From assembly GCA_036927565.1 (NCBI GenBank), contig JAYESD010000004.1, positions 163,281,697-163,345,696 of the forward strand: a DNA stretch of 64,000 nucleotides, in the 5' to 3' direction. This stretch comes from Tuctoria greenei (taxonomy: Eukaryota > Streptophyta > Magnoliopsida > Poales > Poaceae). Every line of letters starts with the position of its first letter. Within the stretch, counting starts at the first letter, position 1. The notes under the pieces are model-generated. The model searched no databases and had not been told where the DNA came from. It saw only the letters and a program-made list of their open reading frames with translations. The position numbers were made by a program, and so were the translations under genes. This document shows positions 46,701 through 58,700 of this stretch, in pieces.

Positions 46701-49700
46701 ACGGGAGGTATGGGAAGCTATAGATCCAAAAGATAAGGTTGATCCAAAGCAAGATCACATTGCTCTTGAGACCATCTATCACGCTATTGACGATGACACT
46801 CATGCAGATTTTTGAGAAGGAGACGACGAAAGATGCTTGGGAGGTGATGAAAACCAAGTTTCTGAGTGAAGAACATGTGATGGAACATGGAAGCAAGAAT
46901 CTAAACTCTAACGAGCTTGATGTGATGCGCATGATCAAAGGAGACTCCATCAACGACTTTGCCACAAGGGTGATGATCATCGTCATAAAGATCCGTGGTC
47001 TTGATGGAATAGTTGAAGAAAGCTATATCTTGAAAAAATTGTTACGTGTTGTACCTTCGAATTTTCTTTGTATTGCATCTACTATTGAGCAATTCATTGA
47101 CTGAAAGATGATAATTGTGGAGGAACTCGTTGATAGACTCAAGGTGCATGAGGAACGAGTGCAAATGACTCCAACAACCAAGAGTATGAAGAAAAACTTG
47201 TTTTAACAAGGGACGAGTGGGGAGCAAGAGAGGTAAAGGATGGAGAGAAACTTTTGACAAGAGGAGTGGAAAGCAGAAGGAGCAAAAGATGGTGGTCAGA
47301 TGCAGAAGAAGAAAATTGACAAGACAAAGATTCAGTGCTACACTTGTTAGAAACGTGGGCACTTTGCAGTGACCAATGAGTATCCCAAGGACAAGGAAGA
47401 TGAGAAGACACTTTTTTGCGCCAGAGGAAATTTTGTGGTGATCTCATATCGAAGAGTGCTCGGGATGATGTGTTCATCCTAACGAATGATGCGTTCACCC
47501 TAAATTCGTGTTCGAGATGATAGTATTCATCTCATGGTCGATGTGTTCGTCCCATAGGTATTAGTGTATGTGATGAACTAATGATATGTTTATCCCAGAG
47601 ATGATGTGTTCAATCAATGGTCGTACAAGGTGATGTCTCCATCCTGGAGTGTAGTTGTTTCACCCCAAAGTGGGTAGGGTAACATAGGTGTGTGCCTCCA
47701 TCCTAAATTAGTGTGAGTGTTCTAGAAAACATGATTATGACTCATGTTTTCTAGAAGATTTTAGGGCCAACCGCGCACATAGGCAACAACAACAACAACG
47801 ACAAAGACTTTGTCCAAGCAAGTCGAGGTCGACTAGAAATGAAACCCAATAATTTGAAGAGAAGTAATAGAAAATAAGATGAGAGTACAAGAAATACAAA
47901 TAAAATAAGATTTTGAATTTTATTTATTTTGGAGATGAAATAACAGGAAAGAAGATAAGAGTAACAAAACTGCGCACAGAGACGCACATAACATATTAGG
48001 AGAGTCCAGTTCAGAGGAGGAGTTAGAATAGATTTAGAGTCGGGTTTTTCTGTAATAGGGTCTATATAGATCTGGGATTTTCAAGCAATAAATCGTGGGA
48101 TTTACAACAGTTGAGGCGTCGATGAAAGAGAACCATGTCGATCGAATCGACATGGTGGTCTCGTGGATCGACTTGTATCTGGGCCATTTGGCGGAGGAGG
48201 CAGCAGATCTCGACCTGTTCAGAGTAACACGCGTGATGTTGGAACAGCGGTGGAGAGAAGATTTGAAGGGAGAAGACGAGGTGGCATGGTGGCTAGATCT
48301 TGGCGGACGACGTTCTCGCGAGGAATACACGTCGCATGTTGGCTGTGGAGCTCGGTGGTTGAACGGAAGAAGCTCGGCGAGTGCTCATAGGAAGAGGAGA
48401 AATTCAGACTCAATACAGAGGTGGTTGTGGGCTTGCGGTCAAGTGCCGGCTAACACCAAGGTGGAAAGTTGTGTTGTGGTGGTGGAACAACAGAGGAAAA
48501 AACTATTGCTATACATGTGAACAATCAATTCGTCATGCAGATTTGCTATGTAGGAGACGTTCCACGCCACCAAGTAAAACTCCATCGCACAGACGACCAA
48601 CTATAGGGTCGAGTCCAATCGTGGTCGCAGAAAATTGTGGGTTCAAGTCCCATTGCACGCGCAATGGACTTTGGGTTTGAGTCCCATTGTGGTAGATTTT
48701 GGGTTCAAGTTCCATCATTGTCCCAGCGGGAGCGGGAGGATTGACACACGAGAGGCAACAGGTTGTGCATGAGGCCGACGAGTAGGATTGGACGCGCAAC
48801 GATGAGCATACAATAGTGATTGATTGAAGGTGGGACGATGATGACTCAGATCGGAAGGATCTGGAGTGCGTGGGACCCGACATACTTCTCCTACGATGGC
48901 TCGAATACGTTGGAAGAGTCAATGCGAAGAAGGCTCGTCACAAGAGGGAGCGGCGACAAGGTCATGTGACGAGACAAGCTCAACCGTGAGGATCAGTTGG
49001 ATGATCATGGACGTTGTGGGCTGTGGGCGTGGTTTGGGTTGTAGGATATCGAGATCATGGGGAAAATGTTAGGTGATCTCAACATGAGATTAGGGAGAAT
49101 CTTAGTTAGATTGGAGTTAGGAGTCCTAGTCTCAATTGGAGTTGAGATAGAGTCTTAATAGGAGTCAAATTGGTTGTAACCGGGCTATAAATAGCCATCA
49201 ATCCCATTGGAATAAAAAAAGTAATTGGAGGGGAATTTCGAGTTGAATATTTGAGCCTGGATTTCCAACAATTAACCTAGTTGTATTGCTTTCCACAAAC
49301 TGTTATGCTTCTCGAGCATTAATTATTTTGTTATGCTGTAAACATTTTCTTTTGCTGAATATTCCTTTCCCGAACACTAAAAGTGCCTTTGCTTCTTTCG
49401 AACTGCTTGTCAGTTATAGTTATTATCATTATTTGCCGTTTTAGTCTAGCTGTATGGCATCTTGAGCATTAGTTTTTAATGCAGGAATTTTGATATCACT
49501 GAAGCACTTCGTCTCCAGTTAGAACTTCAAAAGCGGCTTCATGAACAGCTTGAGGTATTATTAGAAATTGTTCTATCATAATATCATTACTTTTACGCTT
49601 TATATGCCAGAGGGGTTGAGGGAAAGCTTGGTTTAAGATCAGTTACAATTTAGAGGTTCTGGTAAATGCATAATATTTAATTTTATTTATAGGACATTTA

Positions 49701-52700
49701 GGCAGTGTTATCCTAAACGGTAGACTGTTGGTGAAGGCTTGTTTTCCTTTTAGACGGTGTATTAAACGGTATTGTAATGTAGGAGCAAGAAATTTTTTTT
49801 GCTGCACTGCTCTGCCACAGATGTTCAAATCAAGTTCGGACCCATGTTTGGAAACAATTTAACTTCACAATCATATAAAGATTGAAGAGAATCACAATAT
49901 TTAGATGATGAAAATGAAATAAACTACCTTCCTAATTCCATTGTCCATGTTAGAGTATGTTTTATATTTGTTTGTGTGTTACCGGGGCAGGCCCATGTAT
50001 TCAGCCCCTAGGGCTATATGGACCTTTGATACCCATCAATGGAAGTTAATCCACTCTATTTTCTCCAATAGTCCAATATAAAACAAAGGATGTAAGTCAA
50101 TCGCTAGCAGTGTTTTAAAATCTCGTATGGATGCCTAGGCGTCCGCCGGCTGCCTCGACGCCTAGGCGGGCGCTAGGCGAGGGCGACAGAGATGCAACCT
50201 CTGCAGCAGGGGAAGGAGAAAGAGTGCAGAGGGGAAGGAAGCAAGGGGAGGGGCGTCGCTAGAGTAGGTGACTAGGTGAGCGGAGCCGGCGCAGGCAGCA
50301 GAACATGGCGGGAGCGGAGGTGGAGGAGGACTCGCCAAGATAGGAGCGGCGACGGGAGACTCGTGACTCGTGTGTAGCGATTGCTAGCAGGTATGACGGC
50401 TGGTAGGGAAGGCGTGGGTACATTAAAGGCCCTACCCAATAAGGCTTTAACCTAGGGTTTTGGTCTCTCTAACAGATCCAACCGTCAAGTTCTAGTCAAA
50501 CCGATCCTAGTCGTTCGAGCCTCTAGACTCCAGTGCCCTTGTCTTCCTTGTGGAGACAGGGGTTCCGACATTCCAGGAATCACATTGGGTGGTGTTGTGC
50601 GATGTGACATTCAACAGTACACACTAAAAGACATAGTAAAAGTACATAGTTTTCATTTCATAATAAGATATTGTTTATAACATAGTGTACAACAGCAGTA
50701 CACATGCAGTGGAAAGTACATACTCACACTCATCCTATCTGTGCACAAGAGAAGCCGTCCATGCCTGCGGACACTTCTCACTAGCAACACGAAGATCATA
50801 AGGCATCGGCGTGGTGTGACATGAAAGATACATCTCGACAGCTCGAGGTTTCACGGACAACTCAAAACAGCAACAATATAAGTAAACCTGCGAAATCACA
50901 TATAAAGCAACTGTGATCATGAAAGCTCTGCAAGACTTAGCCGTCTCACCTAAGGTATGGAATTCTACATGCTGGAAACTTTAAAGACTGGAAGCTGAAG
51001 TTTGCAAAAATGAACTCGTTGAAAGAACATCCTTAGTTGTCAGTTTTTAGAGTAGCAAATGCGAGATTAGTGGGCATGCATCATAATGAACTCCACAATC
51101 AAACAAGAAACACTTCATCCACGATGATACTTGCCCAAAGCTGCATAAGCTTCATCAAGTTAAATGTTTGGAAATGATAACTTTAATTATGCTATCTCTA
51201 ATTTAGCCAAAGTTACAATACAAAAGATTATTCATAGCAGCATATTCATATTATTCCAACTACTCTTTATTACTACGTCACAGTGCAGTGAACAAGCGGT
51301 ACTCCATCCATAGTTGAGAGGGACGGTGATTGCAATCAATAACACTCGGATCGCACGACACGCACACCCGTACGTAAAAAGCGTGTGGTGCTCCTCACGA
51401 CGTCATACGCAGCCACCTTTCATAAGAAACTTAAACGCCGAACCGGTCCCACCATTGCGGGCAGAAGATCCCCGCACAGAGTGTGTCCGTGCTCACCGGC
51501 ATATTTACACTTTGTTGCCCTCAACCCACCTATCCTCAGTGGGCTATGCCTCGACGCCTAGGTTATCATGTTACATCGGTTTCCTGAGGCTCATATACCC
51601 AATATGCTTTCTGGTACAGTTCAAACTTATCTAGTAGGACTGCACACGGATCAGTCCTTAACCGGCACAGACAGAGCTACCATACAAAACTTCAACATTT
51701 GTCTCGCCATTACTGACGCAGGCACGATGTGGTCACAACCTTGTGCATCCCCTCCTACAAAAATCTCAGTCCACATCTCAACTTTAAGAGTGAATATTAT
51801 AGTTACCTCTCGCGAGTAGGTTTCCCTTACTTAACTTCTTTCGCAAGTAGAATTTAACTACTTGTGCTCGATAAAATGTGACCATATGCGAGTAGTATCC
51901 AACATACTCGAGTTCTACTGATCTTCTAACTAAACATTAAACATAACAATATAATTCGATGGAGTCTTATTCTACCCATCCACTGCAAGGATTATTTGGT
52001 CATGCATGTGGAGTATTCAATCAATATCGACCTAATGCACATATCAAGTCTATTCAATGAAGTATATACAAAGCAAAACTTTAGAAAATCACTTAAATGC
52101 AAATCGGGGCTTGTCTTAGGTTGTGACTAAAAAAAGTCAGTAAAGTCAGCTCTTGATATTCAGAATGAATTTTCTCATCAATTTCCTCCTCTTGCTCTTG
52201 CTGTTGCTCCAATAAATTTGCTTGCAGCAAGATCCATGTTGATCCCCTCCTCCTCTATAGGGTGCTCCTCGAAGTTCTTCATCGTCGTGTGAGCTATCGA
52301 AATGAGATGCACAACTATAGAATGTATTTAGCAAATTATTTGATAGAAGTTCTATACTCACGTAGTAATCACATACTAATTAGGCAAGGGTAAAGCTCTG
52401 CTGGTTGCTCAAGAGCTGAATAAAGATCACGCTAGATTCTAAAGGGTTCTATGCCAATAGTCTTAAAGCATTGGTAAAACCGACGTAATATGAGCACCAT
52501 CAAAGAATACTCATGATCAAGTCATATGTAGGAACTTAGATAAGGTTTCCAGTTGGCCTCAACCTGATGGAAAAGGAGTTAATAATGAATTGGGAGAAAT
52601 GGAATTAAGAATTTTAACATGACATTCGTATGAGCATATAGTTTAGCAAGGAGAAATCTATATGATTCTTATGAGAGAAATTAATCTGCTGTACAAGGAC

Positions 52701-55700
52701 TACAAAGTGGTTTCTACAGTAATCAGGTTTTGGTGGGAAAGATTGATTCCACAAAGTTGATTTGGGAGAGTGAACATGAATTTCAAATAGGACATTCATG
52801 TAGTGGAGGGACCAAATGAGATGATTCTGTTGAAGATCAAGTCTAATGAATCTGGGAATTTTGTAGTGGTCCACAGATGTTCTATGGAAGGTGTTAGCAA
52901 AGTTTCAGACTTTGCAAAGGAATGAAGTGGTTTCTAAAATTCAAAATAGGTTTTGGCTTCTCTGAATTTTGATCCTAAATCTGAAGCTTTATCAAGGGCA
53001 AACGTTGGCCTGTTTAGAGGAGGTCAAGAAAAGCCTAACAAAATTGGTTTTATAATTTTCTAGGCATTCTACTAGAAGTGGCCAGATGGGCCGGCATGAA
53101 GCTCGGCAATTTCGGCCCGACTCGAACACGGTTCGGCACGGTGAGGACCGGGCCCGGGCAGGCCTGAAGCCCGACCTGGGCCGTGCTTGGGCTCAGTTTC
53201 CAGCCCGTTGGGCTAGCACATCACGACCCGAATAAGGAACGGCTCGGTACATGGCCCGGATAGCCCGACTGGGTCGGCCTGGCACGGGAATGGCCCACGT
53301 AGTCCATTTAATCCTGCCTACCGCCTGCCCACCACAGGGAGATATTGGTTTTTGAAGTTTGGACAATTTTTTGAAAATGTTACTGTATATTTTGGAATTT
53401 ATGTACAGGTTGGAAACTTTATTTGGCCTATCAAATCAAGTCAAATGGATATGAATTTTTTACTGGAATTAAAAAGAATTATGTGGAAGAATCTGTCCAA
53501 ATTTGGGAATTTTAAATTCTAAAGCCTTTTAATTAATGGAATTATGGAGACAAATTTAGGGACTTTCATACTGGTTCAAATGCACCATTGGAAAGTACAT
53601 ATCATAGGGGTTCTAACTAAATTTATTTGGGAATTTTCGATCAATTCTACTGGGAGATATGATTTTTAGAAGTTGAGCTCAAATCTGGAATTATATTTGA
53701 AAAGGAAAAAGGTTTAACAGACACCGAGCCCACTGGTTTAAAATCAGCCAATCCTGATGAGACCACAAGGGGGGTCACAGTTTAAACTACGCAGGCACAC
53801 CCGATCTAATTGCCACATCAGTTCCAGTCTATTAGAAAGGAGAGACCGACAGGTGGACCACCCATGTCAGTTGTTTTCGACCTCTCGCCAAGGCTCGAGC
53901 CAACAGCTCGTTGGCGGCGCGCGGTCGTTCCTTGGTCGGACGGCGAGACCAAGCCAAGGGAGGTGGGGCAACACAGACTCAGGTTCACGGGCAACACGCC
54001 TGACAACGTTTTGACGCGCGGAAGTAAAGGAAACCGGCGGACGACGGCAAGGCGACGGCGAGTTTCGACGGTCATGGAGGAAACAGCGCGCAGGTTGTCG
54101 ATTAAGCTCGGAATTGGATCCTAAAGTAGCCTAGAATGATGGGGAACCTGAATAGGAACTGCAATTGGGTGGAACACGGTTGCAAGATGGGTAGCAGCAG
54201 TGACCTAGGTCAAATCGGCGGTGGAGGGGAAAAATCATAATCCGGCATGGATAATAGATGAAACAAAATTACATTTGATCCGGGAGGTCTGTAAGGGCAT
54301 GAGGAACATATTATCTAATAGGATTGACGAATAATAAAACGTGGACTTAGAGTTTCTTGAGGGATGACTTCAGTTCTATAGGATGACCGACACTAAAGCT
54401 GGGATTACTTCGTGTACATGGGTGTGAAGAGCAGTTGTTGGTGTGAAGAGCAGTTGTGGGTGTGAAGAGATTGGGACTTGAAGTTCTTTATAGGCAGCTA
54501 GAACCGGCGTTTGAGGCAAGCAAGCAAGCACGCACGCTGAGGAGAGGCTAAGAAAAGAGGAGGATGAGAAGTTGACATGTGGGTCCCACAAGAGCAACAA
54601 TGTCCTCTGTTAAATTTAAATGCCATTCAAAAATGCTTCAAAAATTTTGAAACTTGGCAGCTAGGTTAAGTCCGACATGTGGAATTCAAATATGAAATTT
54701 GAATTGGCAGTTGACAAAGTTGAAATTGGAATTTCGCAGGGTTCAATAAGGCGTCATTAGGATGGGGCGGGAGGGGTTCTGCCGGACGAATCAGCAGGAT
54801 GGGGCGGCGGGCGGTCGGATCTGCGGTTGGCGGACAAATCAGCGGGATGGTGGCGACGACGGTGGAGGGGAGGCGGCCGAGCGGAGGAGTGGCAGCAACA
54901 GCGGTGGAGGGGAGGCAGCGGACCGGAGGAGTGGCGGTGGTGGCAGGCAGGAATGGATGAATCGATGAATCACTCGGGCAGGGTGGAGGCTCGGGGCAGA
55001 TGGATTCCCGTGTGCTGCTGTTAAGTGGGCTTTGTGGGCTGCTGTTAAGTGCGCTTGGTAAAATAGAAAAGAGAAGTGGGCTTTGTAAAATAGAGAAGTG
55101 GGCCAGCAAAATCAATTTAGGACAGTAAAGACACATATAATGAACCCAGGACACTAAAGCCACATATATTTCTTTTTTGTACATATTGTTTACTGTAATG
55201 TATATGGATAAATATGTATATATTAAAAATAGTAAAAACGCCTAGAAACGCCTAGGCACGCATACTCATGCCTAGGCTCTAGGCAGTGGGTCACCGCCCG
55301 CCTAGCGCCTTACTGAACCTTGGAATTTGTATTTAAATTAAAATTTGAATGCTTTCACCTGGAGTGATTCAAATGAGTGGCAAAAGAAGTTCAAAAATTG
55401 TTAAACTTGAAGTTTTGGTTATCTGAATCACTGGAATGGCATAGGTGAACTCACATTTGGAGTTTGAAAGATTTGAACAGATTATTTTCATTTGATTTTG
55501 AAACTCCTATTTTTGAGCTAAATTCAAATACCACATAGGAACACTATGTTCCATTTCAAAGTTCTATTTCTCTACTTGATTCTTGAGCTGAAATTTACAC
55601 TAGAGTTTTTTTTTTTTCAAAGTGAGTTTTTACATTCCTCTAGCGCCCGTCTTCCTCCCTACGTGGCCCGTCGCAAGGTGCTCTGCTGGCTGCGCCCGAT

Positions 55701-58700
55701 CCTCCCTACGCTCTCCTCTGCTTCTTCCAACCTCCCCTGTCTCTGATCTGGGCTCGCCCGACGTGGTTGTCGCTCTGGGTGTTTCCTAGGCGCGACCCTA
55801 GGCACCATGGCGACGCCTCGCCATCCTAGTCGGGCGTCATGCTTGCTGCAGGCGAGGCGAGGACTCATGGCGTCTGCGGGGGACCGACTGGACGCCTAGG
55901 CGGTGTGGCAACACCTCAAAAACACTGGTCGCTGGTTTGCCAAAACAAAAATATGTTTCTTTAAATGCATTCAGGAGGCTAATGTATTCAACTATGCATC
56001 TACCTAGTACCCACTAATATAGGCATGAGAGCATCCCCATCTTGGCCGTCCTCACCAGCTCTTCCCGTCTCAGCCGCATTTGTTTTATCCTCTCATTCTG
56101 CTCCCCCTTGGAGCCGTCACCGAAGAGGGAGCCCTTCCTAGTGCTGCTGGGGAGACGCTTCACTGCTGCTCCGAGCTCAGTAGCCTAACGTCGAAGGAAA
56201 AAACTAGAATTTTGTACCTCGCCGCCAAGCAGGTGGGGCTGGTGATGCAGCTTCGACCTGCCGCCAGCGCCGCGTAGCATGGCCTTCGTTGGATACGCTG
56301 CTCGTGTACGGGCACCGGCTAGATTCGGGCGGCACAAGCGAGATTCTGAAGGGCGGCAGCTCGATCCGGGGGCGGACGGTGGACTGCAGCTCACGGTTGG
56401 CGACGGCGGCGTGAGGATGGCAGAGGGCAGGTGTGCTAAACGGGCAACAGAAATTGGATAAGGCCGAATTCCAGCCGGTTCTGCACCTAAACAGGCCGAA
56501 ATGGCATCTAAACCTGACCTGTAACCGTTTCGTTCAGCCCATTTAGGTCGTTTAGATGCCCGTTGACCTCAGCCCATTTAGGTCGTTTAGACGCCCATTG
56601 ACCTGTTTAAATGTGTCAACCGTTTACATACCCATTTAGGGCCTGAACTGTGCATTTGCTGCTTAGCGTTTAAATCCGTTTAAACACCCGTTTAGAACAA
56701 GAAGTGTACACTAACTTTAGTGCAAATCACTTGTCCTAAATGTCATATAAATAATCAAAATAGAGGGAGTATATTTTGTTGTAACTATTTTGTTTTTAAT
56801 GTTGGGTTTGCCTGAAGTTTATACTAATTTTAGTGCAATTTACTTAAATTTTGGGCCCATTTAGTTTCATCATCCAAAAAAGCTAATTGTAATCTTACAC
56901 TACAAACTGCAGTAAGATCTTAGTCCTGGCGTACATATGTATTACTGACATGTTACAGTGGTGAAAACGTTCTTCATCCTTTTTTATACGGAATACAAAA
57001 TTTTCCTTGAAATTCTGCAGTAGGTTTTGATTCATTGGGTGACGACGCATAAGTACTAATGTCCATGGTGCCAGTCAGGCAGTAGGAGGAAAGGTGGGGG
57101 GGGGGGGGAGGGGGGGGGTGGTCTAACACGGTATGGGCTGAGCGAGGGAAAGACTGCAAAGTTGGGTGCTGCACTGGAGAGATAGAATGAGAGGGGGGAA
57201 GTGGGCTGGGGAAAAATCAGCCCATGGCAGCAGGAGTATGCATATACTTCTGTATTTTTAAATTTTAGAATGCATTATTGGTACAGTCGACACCGCCTAG
57301 GAACTCTTAATCACGCCTAGCGCCTAATTTTACCTTGTCATTGTGCTACATGATTAACCATGGATGGAAATGAGTAAGCGTTGGCACTTTGCTGATTTGT
57401 GAAATAACACAATGTTACAGCTTCAGAAATGAGTTTAATCAGCTCAGCTACCTCATATATGCTGGGACAGAATATGTTGAATATGTGTCGAATATTGTGT
57501 ACGATTTGGTTACGTTTAGGACTTTGAGTTGTATTAGCGGTAGAGTGTAGAGTTTGTGTTGAACTCTTCAATCGGCCTCCTTATAAATATGAGGGGAGGG
57601 CCGCTGTTGTAACTACAACGAAGACAACATATTGGGGAGGAGCGCTCGTAGTCATCCCCTGGGGATGTAGGCTTCGGCTGAACCTCGTTAACAAATATCA
57701 TGCCTCGCGAGTCGTCCGTGATCTGACATCGTATACCTCGGGAGATCCGTCGTCTCTTCCGCGTGCCTATTTTCTAACAAGTGGTAATCAGAGCCAATGT
57801 TAGATCGGATCTAGAGGTGATATTGAAGATCGTGAGCAGGCATATGGTATGTTCCACATAGTGCAAAGCTCGCACGATGTGTCCAGGAGGGACAGAGCGC
57901 AAGGTGGAGCATGGCAGCGATCGACGACTCGATCGGTGGAGTTGGACACTTTGAGCGTGGCGGCTCAGACCGTCCGATGAGATGCATCAACAGAGTTTCG
58001 TCTAGACGTAGAGAACAGATTGATGGTAGTTGTTGGTTGTTGTTCGACAGGGCTGATCAGACGTGGTGGCCAAGTTCAACGGTGTGGCTAGAAGACATCG
58101 CGGATATGGGCGGCGGTTTCAATTCGCGATCCAATTGATTGGAGGTCTGTAGCATGCTCAAGGTGGAGGTGTTACAATGATGGTGATGACCATGGTGAAC
58201 TCAACAGTTTTTCCTTGAGGTGACTTGTCGTGGCGCAATTACGATGAGGAGCAATGTTCGATTCATACTCGACAGGTTGGTGGCGGCGTGCGCATGAAGC
58301 GCTCCAGGTTAGTGCACATGGTGTAACGCACGGCGGGGTAAGCGTCGAAGCAAGAATTGAAGGAATGTGTCAGGTACGGTGGACTTGTGTGCAACGTGTC
58401 ACAGGTCCTGTGCAAATTTGAGTCACAAGCATACATGTGCATGCGATGGGAATTAATACATGCATGCATGCATGTTGGATGCATGGGAGACAAGGTGGAC
58501 CCACAGATTTGTTTGAATAATGAGGACACATGCAGGATGGATTCTTTTTTGTTTCCTTTGTTGGGTTAGCTCTTGCCTCCGAGTGCAACTTTGTTTCTTA
58601 TGACACCAGGACTCTTCACATGAGGAATCGCTTGGCAAAGCAAGGATCAATATGATTTTTGGTAGATGCGGACTCGATACTACCCAACCTCTATATAATT

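Larger units (their letters stand above)
42672..49270 (+). mobile_element. Copia-like element 'E' in PHR2 intron, with nested insertions
   Basis: The 5' LTR is 42672-43281, the 3' LTR 48995-49270, and the primer site TGGTATCAGAG at 43284-43294. Gag remnants lie at 46640-47400, and there is no pol. A perfect ATTAA duplication flanks it (42667-42671, 49271-49275). Element F (43421-46267) is inserted just after the primer site, itself holding a LINE and a TRIM. The 3' LTR lacks about 330 bp present in the 5' LTR. It is sense to PHR2, so its LTR signals are in the gene's direction. Confidence 0.8.
50108..55927. mobile_element. hAT-like element with GCCTAGGCG subterminal repeats
   Basis: Inverted ends CAGTGTTTT and AAAACACTG (9 bp) are flanked by ATCGCTAG (50100-50107) and GTCGCTGG (55928-55935), an 8-bp duplication with two changes. 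Both ends carry many GCCTAGGCG / GGCGCTAGGCG words. No transposase was found, so it is non-autonomous or decayed. A large LTR-like block occupies 50.6-54.7 kb. Confidence 0.6.
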
